A stretch of DNA of 64,000 nt from the NCBI GenBank assembly GCA_965226805.1, contig CBDDDW010000023.1:1-64000 (forward strand). Reading direction: 5' to 3'. Below, piece after piece: positions 18,464 through 28,175 of the stretch (its first letter is position 1; every line of letters begins with the position of its first letter). Below the pieces are notes generated by a model. It ran no database searches. It had not been told where the DNA came from and was given only the letters and a program-made list of their open reading frames with translations. This stretch comes from CBDDDW01 sp965226805. GTDB lineage: Bacteria; Chloroflexota; Dehalococcoidia; Lucifugimonadales; JAGWBF01. The position numbers and the translations under genes are program-made.

Positions 18464-19879
18464 TCATACAGTTGGCTTGATGTTCTGGTTGACCCTGAAG
18501 AAGTTGGTAGGGTCGTATTTGTTCTTCAAGGCAACCAACCTATCATATTTCTTGGCGCCGTAAGCGGCCTTGGCCCGCTCTTCCCCTTCATCGCCAAGGA
18601 AGTTTACGTACACCCCAGCCGAGAAGGGTTGTATAGCCGTCGAAAAGTTGCGTGCCCACTCGATGTGCGGCCCTGGGTCTCCATCCACCCAGGCGGCATT
18701 ACAGTTGAGGGCGTGGGCAGCGTTCCGGTGGCTGTACGCAGTGGCGTCCTCGGGCACGCGGCCCACCGCCCCTCCAACGCGGAACATCGCGACGATTGTA
18801 TGAGGTGAGGTTATCGCCTCCGAACGGGCCACGATGGTGTCGATGGTGTCATCGGAGAGGTCGGGGAGGTCGTCGGATTTCCAGTAGTAGTTGCGTCCAG
18901 GGGGTTGCATGGGGTCCAGCATGGCTTGGTGCGCTGTAAAAGGCTTCGGAGCAACAGCGTCGGCCACCGGCGAGCCGAACTCCCGGAGAGGCCGTAGCAC
19001 ACGCTCTCCTTCTTCTAACGGCCCGGCGTAACAGACGAATACGCCAGCTATGGGTTTGCCGTGGATGTCCTCCGGGAGGAACGGTGCCGGTGGGGCAAGC
19101 CGCAATGCGAAGACGGCGCCGAACTCATCCGGAGCCGACGCGACGAAGTCACGGTAGAACCGGAGAAGCTCGGGCGCCTTCGCCATAGGATGCACGACCA
19201 CTCCAGCCAGGACGGTAGGCCCGACAGGGTGCAGCTCGTACTCAAAGGAGGTGACAATCCCGAAGTTGCCGCCACCTCCCCTGATGCCCCAGAACAGGTC
19301 GGCGTTCTCCTCATCACTGGCGGTCACCAATTGTCCGTCAGCGGTAACAACATCGGCTGAGATCAGATTGTCGCAGGTAAGCCCGTATTTGGGTGAGAGC
19401 CAGCCGAAGCCACCTCCAAGTGTGAGTCCCGCGATACCCGTCGTGGAGACGACGCCGGCAGGAGTGGCAAGACCAAAGGCCTGGGTCTCGTGGTCGAGAT
19501 CCCCCAGGGTGACACCCGGCTGCGCGCGGGCTGTACGGCCCAGCGGGCTAACATGAACTCCCTTCATGGGAGAGAGGTCCAATACAAGGCCTCCATCGCA
19601 TAAGGCCAGGCCGCCAACGCTGTGGCCTCCGCCACGGACGGCGACTAAAAGCTCCTGCTCGCGTGCGAACCTCACGGCGTTGATGACGTCAGAGACGCCA
19701 GAGCAACGGACGATAAGACCGGGATGCTTGTCTATCATTCCGTTCCACACCTTGCGGGAGGCGTCATAACCCTCATCGCCAGATCTCAGGAGCTCGCCGC
19801 GCAGGCTCGCCTTGAATTTCTGGAGAGCAGCGTCCTCTATCAATGCTCCGCTCGTGTTAACGATTGCTTGCTCGGTCAC
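18464..19879 (-). CDS. FAD-linked oxidase, berberine-bridge enzyme-like
   Basis: 471 aa. An FAD-binding PCMH domain lies at ~55-225, with AVRGGGHSVGG (the His that bonds covalently to FAD), GVVSTTGIAGLTLGGGFG, GLTCDNL and RGGGGNFGIVTSFEY. The substrate domain ends in a BBE segment, YDRLVALKNKYDPTNFF, then RVNQNIKP. Relatives such as 6-hydroxynicotine oxidase oxidise amines, sugars or alcohols with O2. The substrate is unknown. It lies alone between a gap and the DUF3500 gene. Confidence 0.92.
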   Translation of the reverse strand: MTEQAIVNTSGALIEDAALQKFKASLRGELLRSGDEGYDASRKVWNGMIDKHPGLIVRCSGVSDVINAVRFAREQELLVAVRGGGHSVGGLALCDGGLVLDLSPMKGVHVSPLGRTARAQPGVTLGDLDHETQAFGLATPAGVVSTTGIAGLTLGGGFGWLSPKYGLTCDNLISADVVTADGQLVTASDEENADLFWGIRGGGGNFGIVTSFEYELHPVGPTVLAGVVVHPMAKAPELLRFYRDFVASAPDEFGAVFALRLAPPAPFLPEDIHGKPIAGVFVCYAGPLEEGERVLRPLREFGSPVADAVAPKPFTAHQAMLDPMQPPGRNYYWKSDDLPDLSDDTIDTIVARSEAITSPHTIVAMFRVGGAVGRVPEDATAYSHRNAAHALNCNAAWVDGDPGPHIEWARNFSTAIQPFSAGVYVNFLGDEGEERAKAAYGAKKYDRLVALKNKYDPTNFFRVNQNIKPTV

Positions 19880-19974
19880 TGTAACCTACCTCTTTCTTCA
19901 TCTGGGTGGCGCAGTTCATCTTTAAGCCTAGCGAAGCCGGAACATGGCAGTGTGAACCTAGCGGGTAAGGAGTC

Positions 19975-20961
19975 CTAAATCACGTGGTAGAGGAGAAGAT
20001 GCTCTCGAAGCACGTCCTGAGCGAAATCGTTCTCCACATCCCTCCAGACGGAGTGGATGTGGTTGGCGCCGTTTTGCCGGTTGTCGTGCTCGACCATGAA
20101 GTTGCCGCCGTGAATGCGGTAGTAATGGGGCTCACTCCTCATTAGCGGGCCGCCCCAGGCCAGGTGTAGTCGCTCCATCCCCTCCCCTTTTAAGCTCTCT
20201 AGCTTCTCCAGCGCCAGATCGGAGGGTACGCGGCCTACGTACTCAGTCACCAGGGCTATCAGCAGCTCCTTCTGGGTGCCCGACATGCGGGAGGCGGGCA
20301 GCCCCTCTTCGCGAGGCAGCGAAGCTTTGGTGGAGTTAACGGTTACGATATCCGCGGGTGCGTTCTCGTAGATAATCGCCCTGCTTCTCTGTCCAGCGTC
20401 CAGGCTCTCCATCAGCTCGAAGGCAAGGTCCTGGCTGTGGCCCAGTATACGCAGACCGGTCTTGGGGCCTGTCCTGACCTCGGCCGGGTTTGCCCCGAAG
20501 AAGAACGGGGTCATGGAGATAACCTTATCGCGCCAGATGCTGTAGTTTAGCGAGATATGGTGGCCTTCGGCCCGCCATCCCCAGGGGTCCTCACCGCCCG
20601 GTTCGCCAAACACTGTGAAGTAATATAGCTCCGGGTCGCGGCGGTACGTGACGGTGCCCATCTCCCTTTCGATCTGCCCGAGGACCAGCTCGTGATCAAT
20701 GATCTGTTTGGCTTGTTCGTAGGACCTCTCCGCCAGCCCACTGGCCATCAAGTCCAGGGCCAATCTTCTTTGCCGTGGGTCCATGTCTCGCAAGGGAAGG
20801 CCGTGCCGGTTCAATGGAGGATAGTACCAGAAGACCCTCTCCCCATCCACGTACTGAAACGTCGCTTTGGCCTTCTGGTCCTGGGCGAGACTATCCAGGA
20901 ACCTGGCACACGTCTCGGCCATCTGGCCGGCCGCCCGAGGCTGCTCTATCCGCGTCGCCAT
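19975..20961 (-). CDS. DUF3500 family protein
   Basis: 328 aa from ATG 20961. The longer frame to 21114 would run into sthA. GAGGAGG and AAGGAG precede the chosen start. It matches the DUF3500 family: FLDSLAQDQKAKATF, WYYPPLNRHGLPLRDM, DPWGWRAEGHHISLNY, FFGANPAEV and the closing NHIHSVWRD.V..DFA region with HGGNFMVEHDN. The function is unknown. Conserved His and Asp residues suggest a metal or hydrolase site. It is 40 bases after sthA on the same strand. Confidence 0.88.
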   Translation of the reverse strand: MATRIEQPRAAGQMAETCARFLDSLAQDQKAKATFQYVDGERVFWYYPPLNRHGLPLRDMDPRQRRLALDLMASGLAERSYEQAKQIIDHELVLGQIEREMGTVTYRRDPELYYFTVFGEPGGEDPWGWRAEGHHISLNYSIWRDKVISMTPFFFGANPAEVRTGPKTGLRILGHSQDLAFELMESLDAGQRSRAIIYENAPADIVTVNSTKASLPREEGLPASRMSGTQKELLIALVTEYVGRVPSDLALEKLESLKGEGMERLHLAWGGPLMRSEPHYYRIHGGNFMVEHDNRQNGANHIHSVWRDVENDFAQDVLREHLLLYHVI

Positions 20962-21001
20962 CTCCTTTTCCTCCTCAGACGTCAATCCATATCGGGCAAT
21001 C

Positions 21002-22414
21002 TCACATCCCGAGCCGGTTAATTCCATCGAAGGCGGCGGTCTTGTAACACTCGGCGAGGGTTGGGTAGTTAAATACGGTATTGACGAAGTAATCGACCGT
21101 TCCCCCGAAGGCAAGGACCGCCTGGCCGATGTGGATTAGCTCGCTGGCGTTCTCGCCGATGATATGGACCCCAAGCAGCTTTCGAGTTTCCAGATGAAAG
21201 ATCAGCTTCAACAGGCCGGTGCTATCCCCTATGATCTGACCTCGGGCTATTTCCCGATAATGTGCTTTTCCCACCTCATAAGGCACGCCCTGTTCTGTCA
21301 GCTCCTCCTCGTTGGCCCCAACTACGGAAATCTCGGGGATGCTGTAGATGCCGTAGGGGAATAACTCGGGCATGCTGCTGGCCTCCACTCCAAAGGCGTG
21401 GCAGGCGGCGAGACGGCCCTGCTCCATAGAGGTGGCGGCCAGGCTCGGGAAGCCGATTACGTCCCCCACGGCATAAATGTGAGGCACCTCTGTCTGGTAA
21501 GAGGAGTTCACCTTGATCCGGCTGCGCTGGTCAGCAGCCAGTCCGACACCCTCCAGGTTCAGACCCTGGGTTGCCCCGGTCCGGCCGATGCTATATAGCG
21601 CCTTCTCAGTTACGATCTGTTTGCCACTGGCGAGGTTAATCCTGACCCGTTCCCCATGCTCGTCCTCGAAGGGTTCAATCCCGCTGACCTCCTCGCCAAG
21701 GCGCAGGGTCAATCGTTCCTGGCGCAGCTGATAGGCCAAGGTGTCCATGATCTCGCCATCGACAAAGGGAAGCAAACGGGGGCGTTTATCTATTAGGGTT
21801 ACCCTCACGCCAATGGTTGCGAAGATACTGGCGTACTCGAGGCCTATCACGCCCGCGCCAACGACGGTCATCGTGCGGGGCAGGCGGTCTAAGCTCAATA
21901 TGTCGTCACTGATGAAGACTCGCCTGCCATCGAAAGGGATGTGGGAGTCCATGGTGGAGTTGGTGCCGGTGGCGATGACGAAGTTGGCGGCTGTCACCTC
22001 TTGATGACTTCGACCGTCCACATGTTTCAGGCAGACCGTATGAGGGTCCACGAAAGAGACGTCGGCTGGAATCACCTCAACGCGGTTGCGCATCAACTGG
22101 TGGCGCGTCACGTCGATCTCGTTTCGCACTACTTGCTCAGACCGGAATAGCAGGTCCTCCATCGTGATGTTCTGCTTGACAGCGTAGGACTCGCCGTAGA
22201 GGCCCCTCTCTCTGTATCCCGACAGATACAATACTGCCTCCCGCAGGGTCTTGCTCGGGATAGTGCCGGTGTTGATACGCGCTCCTCCCACCACCCCGCT
22301 GCGCTCGGCGATCACCACTCGCTTGTTCAGTTTGGCGGCCTGAATCGCCGCCCTCTGCCCGGCCGGGCCGGTGCCGATCACCACCATGTCGTAATCGAAG
22401 TCAGGCATCTCCAC
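21002..22414 (-). CDS. sthA: Soluble pyridine nucleotide transhydrogenase (Si-specific)
   Basis: 470 aa of the flavoprotein disulfide reductase fold. The FAD motif is VIGTGPAGQRAAIQAA (~12-27), and GTIPSKTLREA (~52-62) is the SthA hallmark. The redox-Cys pair is absent (GGARINTGTIPS), as expected for SthA, which passes hydride between NADPH and NAD. The NAD(P) motif is VVGAGVIGLEYASIFA. AVGDVIGFPSLA is the FAD C-motif, and the interface domain runs GVHIIGENASELIHIGQA. It probably balances NADPH in the cytoplasm. Confidence 0.93.
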   Translation of the reverse strand: MEMPDFDYDMVVIGTGPAGQRAAIQAAKLNKRVVIAERSGVVGGARINTGTIPSKTLREAVLYLSGYRERGLYGESYAVKQNITMEDLLFRSEQVVRNEIDVTRHQLMRNRVEVIPADVSFVDPHTVCLKHVDGRSHQEVTAANFVIATGTNSTMDSHIPFDGRRVFISDDILSLDRLPRTMTVVGAGVIGLEYASIFATIGVRVTLIDKRPRLLPFVDGEIMDTLAYQLRQERLTLRLGEEVSGIEPFEDEHGERVRINLASGKQIVTEKALYSIGRTGATQGLNLEGVGLAADQRSRIKVNSSYQTEVPHIYAVGDVIGFPSLAATSMEQGRLAACHAFGVEASSMPELFPYGIYSIPEISVVGANEEELTEQGVPYEVGKAHYREIARGQIIGDSTGLLKLIFHLETRKLLGVHIIGENASELIHIGQAVLAFGGTVDYFVNTVFNYPTLAECYKTAAFDGINRLGM

Positions 22415-22737
22415 CTCCGATTAGCCCGTAACGGAACCCATCGAAGCACCGCCACTGTGGGGCGCATGCTTCACGCGCGCGGGAAGCCGCCCTGCGACCT
22501 TAACGCCGAACAATTGCTTTTGCCAGTTTATCACATTCCGCCCCAGCAGAATTAGATACCCCGAAGCACCCCGGCCCGCCGGCTCTGCGATCACCCTCAT
22601 GCCCCTCGATCTCTCCGGACCAAGGTAATAAATCGCGGGCTGACATTATGCCGGAGCAGGTGTAAAATAAGTGAATCTTCGGCACAGGCGTGGAAGGCTG
22701 GGTCGGGCGGGGATGGGTGCCGCAAGGAGGCGTGAAG

Positions 22738-23292
22738 GTGAATGCGAAGGAACGCAGTATCCGGGCCGCTCTTGCCACCATCAACGACATCAACCGGACC
22801 CTTAGGCGCAAACAGATCAGCTCGAACGCGCTCAATGAGCTGCCTCACGTACTTGGAGAAGACGAGCTGCCGGAAAACATCGTCTCCGGCGAGTACCAGG
22901 ACCACCAGGGTGTTCTCGTAGCCACCAACCATCGACTCCTGTTCCTCAGGAGGCGATGGTTCTCCCTCGCCGTAGAAGAATTCGATTTCAGCGAGATTTC
23001 CTCCGTGGGATACCAGACCGGGAAGTCCTCTGGTGAGCTGGAAATTCGGGAGTCGGGAGGTGGCAGGGCCGAGTTCAAGTCAGTTCACAAGGACCATATT
23101 GGCTCTTTCGCCGAATATCTCAAGGGCCGCATTTCGGGATCGGAACCTGAGGAAAGCCCCAAGACCGAGGTAGCTGAACCGCGATACGACTGGGTCTCCC
23201 AACTGGACCGGCTGGCTGCTCTCAAGGCGAGGGGCTCTATTAGCGATGCGGAGTTCGAGGCCGAACAAAAGCGCATTCTCGGCAGCCTATGA
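22738..23292 (+). CDS. PH domain plus SHOCT domain protein
   Basis: 184 aa from GTG 22738, with AAGGAGG eight bases upstream. An ATG-less extension to 22690 has no family match. Residues ~50-130 form a bacterial PH-like domain (GVLVATNHRLLFLRRRW, FDFSEISSVGYQTG). The last ~35 residues are a SHOCT motif (LDRLAALKARGSISDAEFEAEQKRIL). Such proteins often sit at membranes or in oligomers, but the function is not established. Divergent from sthA. Confidence 0.82.
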   Translation: MNAKERSIRAALATINDINRTLRRKQISSNALNELPHVLGEDELPENIVSGEYQDHQGVLVATNHRLLFLRRRWFSLAVEEFDFSEISSVGYQTGKSSGELEIRESGGGRAEFKSVHKDHIGSFAEYLKGRISGSEPEESPKTEVAEPRYDWVSQLDRLAALKARGSISDAEFEAEQKRILGSL

Positions 23293-23730
23293 TCCCCCTG
23301 ACTGGGCAAGACGCACGCGTGGATTTGACCACGCAACCAGGTAGGACGGGGCATTATCGACCTAGTTTACGCATTTCGTCAACAGGATTACTTGATTGGT
23401 ATACCGGCAATCAAGCAGTGATCTGACCAGTGATACATTTCACCAACGTTGTGGAGACATTGACAAGTGACTTTCGTAAACTTATACACGGCGTCTGGAC
23501 ACTTATCCACGAAAAGGCGGGGGGTATCCACTTTCTCACTTCAATTGGGTGCCTAGGCCGGGCTGAGCAGGCCGTCCGCTCATTGGGCGGGTGTTTCCAT
23601 GCAGGCTTGTGGCACAATGGGCTGCCCGCTAGGAATTAGGACTATATGCCCCACACGCGGGCAACCGCCGGAACTTGGCCTCCGTTTCCCTCCTCCTGTT
23701 TCGCCGTCATACCTGGTACTGGCGTAGCTG
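23293..23730. other. Intergenic gap with DnaA-box-like cluster
   Basis: 438 bases without a gene. TTATACACG (23482), TTATCCACG (23503) and GTATCCACT (23524) lie on the plus strand exactly 21 bases apart. TTGTGGAGA (23449) is a weaker inverted match. The consensus DnaA box is TTATCCACA. An A/T-rich stretch precedes them (~23360-23440). Candidate origin or DnaA-regulated site; dnaA itself is not nearby. Confidence 0.4.
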
Positions 23731-24720
23731 TTATGTCAAGTGGGGTATGACCTCTTCCCCGAACAGCCTGATGCACTGGACGCTCTTCTCCAAGTCCATC
23801 CCCAGATAATATAGCCTGAAGAACATATACTCCGCTCCAAACTCGTCCCGATAGCGCTGAATCTCCCGGACCACATCTTTGGGATCACCCACGATGATGC
23901 GCTCCTCCTTGAGCTCCTGAAAGCTCCGGTCATACGGCTCTCCCGGCTGGCCGGCGCGGTGATACACCTGATACAGCCGCTCAAAGGAATCTACGATCTC
24001 TCGCTCGGCCTCGTCCCGGCTAGGAGCGACGTACATCTCCCTGAAGAATACAGGCGGGGGCGCAGGCAATCCCAACGAGCGCCGACGCTCGCCATAGGCG
24101 GTCACCGCCTGCCGAATAAAGGTCTTGGAGTGGCGCGGGCTGGTCAGCCAGGCATCGCCTATGCGGGCCGCTCTGTCCACGCCGTTGATGGTGTCGCCTC
24201 CTATCCAAATGGGCGGCCCGGGCTGCTGCACCGGCTTTGGGCTGATGGTCACGCCCTTCAGGTGATAGTATTTCCCCTCGTGGTCCACGTTGTCCTCACT
24301 CCAAAGTCTACGGAGCACCCCCACCGCCTCTTCCATGCGCCGTCCCCGGGTTTCCTTGGGGATACCGAAAGAGGCGAACTCTACGTCACGGTATCCCTGC
24401 CCTGCGCCGAATACAAACTTGCCGCCTGTTATGATGTCAAGGGTGGCTGTTAGGTCGGCCACCTCCACGGGGTTGTGCATGCTCAGGAGGAACACCGCGG
24501 TTCCGAAAGTCATGCCCGGACCCTCGGCGGCCAGTCTCGCCAGCAGGGGGAGGGGCTGAAACATGCCCTCAGAGGCCCCTAGCGCATAGTGATGGGACGC
24601 AAAGATGCCGTCGAATCCGCCCTTTTGGGCGGCCTGTACCTGGCGGACCGCGTAATCGAAGGCCCTGGGCCCGCCTATATCGGAAGGGAAATGAGGATAA
24701 AGGTCCACGCCGAACTTCAA
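23731..24720 (-). CDS. LLM class flavin-dependent oxidoreductase
   Basis: 329 aa from TTG 24720. The open frame reaches an ATG at 24849, but the family sequence starts MKFGVDLYPHFPSD, and AGAGGAG precedes the TTG. It is a TIM-barrel luciferase-like monooxygenase using FMN or F420. Typical pieces are GGFDGIFASHHYAL, MTFGTAVFLLSMHNPVEVAD, GGKFVFGAGQGYRD, PPIWIGGD and IIVGDPKDVVREI. The substrate is unknown. Multiplication of this family is a known feature of SAR202-type Chloroflexota. It faces the oriC-like gap. Confidence 0.9.
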   Translation of the reverse strand: MKFGVDLYPHFPSDIGGPRAFDYAVRQVQAAQKGGFDGIFASHHYALGASEGMFQPLPLLARLAAEGPGMTFGTAVFLLSMHNPVEVADLTATLDIITGGKFVFGAGQGYRDVEFASFGIPKETRGRRMEEAVGVLRRLWSEDNVDHEGKYYHLKGVTISPKPVQQPGPPIWIGGDTINGVDRAARIGDAWLTSPRHSKTFIRQAVTAYGERRRSLGLPAPPPVFFREMYVAPSRDEAEREIVDSFERLYQVYHRAGQPGEPYDRSFQELKEERIIVGDPKDVVREIQRYRDEFGAEYMFFRLYYLGMDLEKSVQCIRLFGEEVIPHLT

Positions 24721-24957
24721 GTTGCACGCTCCTCTGCTGTGGCTGGATCGGGGAAGCGCCCAGACGGACGGGCACTCTTCAGGGCATCGCGACGAGGGTG
24801 TTCCGCCGTTGATTTTGCGACGATCGCTGTCGAAATTCTCTAGACCCATACGGAGCTCTGGCAGCGACCAGCAAGATTATAACACACCGCACGTCCACGC
24901 CGATTTACAGCCACCGTTGACCCGTGATGCCGTGTAGTTTAATCTATAGCCACTGTC

Positions 24958-26496
24958 GTGACACCCACATCACCCTCAACCTACACGATCGCCCTAGTTC
25001 CAGCCCTGATCCTAGTATTAGCATTGGCATTGGTATTACCGGGTTGTGGCGCCGGAGAGAGTAGGGCTGAGAAGCACCTGAAAGCTGGGACGGAACTTCA
25101 CAGCCAGGGCCGATATGAGGAGGCCATAGCCGAGATCGATGAGGCCATCGGCTTGGACCCCGAGATGGCCACGGCCTACAAGAACCGGGGCGACTCCTAC
25201 TACAGCCTGGGTGAGCATGAGAGCGCCATCCGCGACTTGGACGAGGCTATTCGCTTAGACCCCGAGTACGCCGAAGCCTACAAAGTCCGGGGCGACGCCT
25301 ACTTTGGACTTAAGGGACGCCTGAGGGCCATCGAGGATTATGATGAGGCCATCCGCCTGAACGAAAATGACGTCCAGGCCTACCATGGCCGAGCCCTCGC
25401 CCGTTTCGGCCTTGGCCAGTTCCAGCTCGCCACGGAAAACTACGATGAGGCGATCCGCCTGGACCCGGACGACGCCGTCGCCTACTACAACCGGGGCCTC
25501 GCCTTCTTTAACCTCCGTGATTACCAAGGAGCGATCCGGGACTTCGGCGAGACCATCGGCCTCGATCCCCGGTCTACCAAGGCCTTTTACAACCGGGGCG
25601 TCGCTTACTTCAACCTGGGCCAGACCCAGAGGGCCATCCAGGACTACGACGAGGCGATCCGCCTCGATCCGCAACATTCAGTCGCTTACTACAACAGGGC
25701 CTTCGCCTCCTTCAGTCTTGGTCAACATCAGAAGGCCATTCAAGACTATGGCGAGGCCATCCGAACGAGTCCGCACTATCCAGACGCCTACAACAACCGG
25801 GGTTTCTCCTATTTCAGTCTGGGCAGGCACCGGCTGGCGATCCAGGACTATGACGAGGCCATCCGCCAGGATCCACAGATGGCCAGGGCATACAGCAACC
25901 GGGCCCTGGCCCACACCCTCCTGGGTATGGACGTCCAGGCCCAGCAAGACGTCGGGCGGGCAAGTGACCTCGGGGCAGACACCGGGAGTCTGATCGAGAC
26001 GATTGAGGCCCTCCCTCTAAACCCTACAGAGGCCCTGGACTACTATATCCGCGGCCTGACCTTATTTAACTCGGGGTACCTCCTGCTGGCCATCGAGGAC
26101 TGGGACGAGGCCCTCCGGATGAACCCGGAAGATCCAGGGGCCCACTACAACCGCGGCCTAGCCTTCTTTAACCTCGGCCAGCACCAACGAGCCATACAGG
26201 ATTATGACGAAGCCATCCGGCTCAACCCTCAGGACGACTTGGCCTTCAACAACCGGGGGTTCGCCTACTTCACCCTGGGACAGCATCTCCGGGCCATCCA
26301 GGATTACGACGAGTCTATACGCCTTTACTCTGAGTCGAGCCTGACATACTCCAATCGGGCGTTCGCCCGCGCGGCCCTGGATATGGACATCGAAGCCCTG
26401 CAGGATGTTGAGCGCGCGGTACAGCTGGGGGCCGACCGCCTCTATCTGGAAACCGCGATCCAGGCGCAGAAGACCCAGCAACAAGCGGAACCTTGA
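24958..26496 (+). CDS. TPR-repeat lipoprotein
   Basis: 512 aa from GTG 24958. A signal peptide with a long hydrophobic core ends in the lipobox LPGC (Cys30), so the protein is lipid-anchored on the outer face of the membrane. The rest is about 13 tetratricopeptide repeats of 34 residues (AYYNRGLAFFNLGQHQ.AIQDYDEAIRLDP type), split after the eighth by a shorter capping unit (~320-350). Several repeats are almost identical, which suggests recent internal expansion. TPR arrays bind protein partners. A TTGACC (24917) and a TTTAAT (24938) upstream may form a promoter. Confidence 0.9.
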   Translation: MTPTSPSTYTIALVPALILVLALALVLPGCGAGESRAEKHLKAGTELHSQGRYEEAIAEIDEAIGLDPEMATAYKNRGDSYYSLGEHESAIRDLDEAIRLDPEYAEAYKVRGDAYFGLKGRLRAIEDYDEAIRLNENDVQAYHGRALARFGLGQFQLATENYDEAIRLDPDDAVAYYNRGLAFFNLRDYQGAIRDFGETIGLDPRSTKAFYNRGVAYFNLGQTQRAIQDYDEAIRLDPQHSVAYYNRAFASFSLGQHQKAIQDYGEAIRTSPHYPDAYNNRGFSYFSLGRHRLAIQDYDEAIRQDPQMARAYSNRALAHTLLGMDVQAQQDVGRASDLGADTGSLIETIEALPLNPTEALDYYIRGLTLFNSGYLLLAIEDWDEALRMNPEDPGAHYNRGLAFFNLGQHQRAIQDYDEAIRLNPQDDLAFNNRGFAYFTLGQHLRAIQDYDESIRLYSESSLTYSNRAFARAALDMDIEALQDVERAVQLGADRLYLETAIQAQKTQQQAEP

Positions 26497-26618
26497 TAGC
26501 CCCCGGACGGTGGCGTCCGAGCAGCCAAAGTCAGCCCAGAGAGATTGGACTGCCTTATCTCAGTCTGGGGAGGACCTTCTCCGCCACCAGCTTTGTGTGC
26601 TCTTAAGGGACTGCTCAA

Positions 26619-26900
26619 CTAGCATTCCGGCCACGACATGCGGAAATTGATGACGCCGACGCCCAGCGCCTTGAAGCGCTGCAGCTGGGCTACGCAGTTG
26701 TCTGGGCTGCCAACGATGAAGCGCCCCTGTGACAGCTGGTCAAAGTCGATGGTGAAGTGCTGGCCGGTGGTGATATAGTCAAACTCCAGCTCACGGGCTT
26801 CGCGGACCCAGGTCATGATATCTTCGAGCCGCCGGCCCATGCCGCCATGTTCGGACATTGGCGCGATCGCCATTCCGGATATGGAGAGACCAAACTCCAT
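26619..26900 (-). pseudogene. LLM oxidoreductase with internal deletion
   Basis: 93 aa with a good RBS (AGGAGG) and ATG 26900. The first ~45 residues (MEFGLSISGMAIAPM..., FDYITTGQHF) are an LLM N-terminus. The last ~45 (GRFIVGSPDNCVAQLQRFKALGVG...) are the end of the same family. About 220 middle residues, including the flavin site, are missing without a frame change. It cannot be an active enzyme. This is the third LLM copy in the window. Confidence 0.75.
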
Positions 26901-27137
26901 GGAGCGACCTCCTGATATGGCTTAGGCTCCCCAATGATGCCGTGGCTTCAACGCGTTGCGTAGCGGCCCCGTGAGTCCTACGGTATCAGCCCCGGCTGCT
27001 GAGAGTTGGGAAAGCGGGGACCTGGCATCTGTCCTAGCCGATACTATTGGACAAATATCGGAATGGGCGTCTCTATTTCCTGCAAACACCGACGACCATG
27101 GGATTGTGTTCGCATAAAAGCTTACTGCTCCCAAGTA

Positions 27138-28175
27138 TTAACTGATTGACAGCCCTGGCAATGGATGGTTCTTAATGTCCTTGATAGCTTTCAAAAGCTT
27201 AATCGTGGCGTCTGCGTCCAGCTTGTCCCCATCATAGCGAACCTCATATAGACCCATGAGGTTTGAGGGCAGTTCAATTCCCGACTTCACCGAAAGGATG
27301 AACCTCCTATTAAAAAGGGCCATTGCTGCGCCTATTTCGATTAAAACGTTGGGATTGAGAACTATATGAGTGTCCCCGTCAGGATCGATCAGTTTTTGAT
27401 CAGCGTCCACGTGAATGATTGCAGCGCCACAGCTTCGCATATCGTTCATTACCTTATCGGGAACCGGCTGGGACACAGATTCACGTTCAACAGAGACGAC
27501 AGGCTCAAGTTCGCCAAAGCCAAGTAATTCTTTTAAAGGTTCTATAAAAGCCTTATTCTTCCCGTGGGTAATGAACACCCGACGATTATCACCCGTAGGC
27601 TTCTCTAAATTGACAGCCGTCTGGCTTGCCGCCGCCGCGTCCTGAGATGCAAGAGTAGGCTCTTCGCCGATCGAACCTTGGTCCTCGTCAGATGCCACGC
27701 TTTGAGCTTTATTATCCAGATATGTGGCCTGGAGGCTGATGTAAGTCACCCCGTTGATATCCCGGAGGAAACCGACCGCCTGTGGGTTCTCGGTAATAAG
27801 CTTCAACGTTCGCGGTACCGCCTCTCGCGGCACTCGCATCGCCACCAAAACGTTGCCTGCTATTTCTTCCCTTGGCATCTTGGCTTTGTCATATTTCGTC
27901 AAGAACTCCCTAAGAACACGTGGCTTGAGCACTGCCTCACGTTGCGCTTCTACGTCGTCGGCATCTTCAGTCGGTTCAAGAATACGCCGCGCTAACGGCT
28001 GCACTTCTATCGTCGGAGCGTTGTATCCGCCGTTCGTAAGCCCATAAGCGATAGCCGCGCCAGTCAGCGCTCGGAACGTTCCTGAAGTCGGCTGCATTTT
28101 CATGGCCGCAGCGACGTCGAGCGGAGCCGCAGGCCTGAAAGCGTAATTATCCGCGATTGCCTTTGAGGAAGTAGA
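27138..28175 (-). pseudogene. TIR-like nucleotide-binding protein, 5' end removed by IS256
   Basis: About 345 native residues remain. The N-terminal part (ALDVAAA-type helix, LTGAAIAYGLTNGGYNAPTI, LARRIL) looks like a winged helix. After a linker (~175-215) comes RRVFITHGKNKAFIEPLKELL, and ending with VLNPNVLIEIGAAMALFNRRFIL this forms the predicted nucleotide-binding TIR-like domain (PF10137 type). Such domains are found in CBASS and other anti-phage systems, where they destroy NAD. The open frame runs on to 28514, but upstream of 28175 it is IS256 sequence, so the true start is lost. Confidence 0.75.

Noticed and set aside
25100..26490. Periodic repeats resembling a CRISPR array
   Set aside because: Period is 102 bases with coding degeneracy: these are TPR units of one protein, with no unique spacers.
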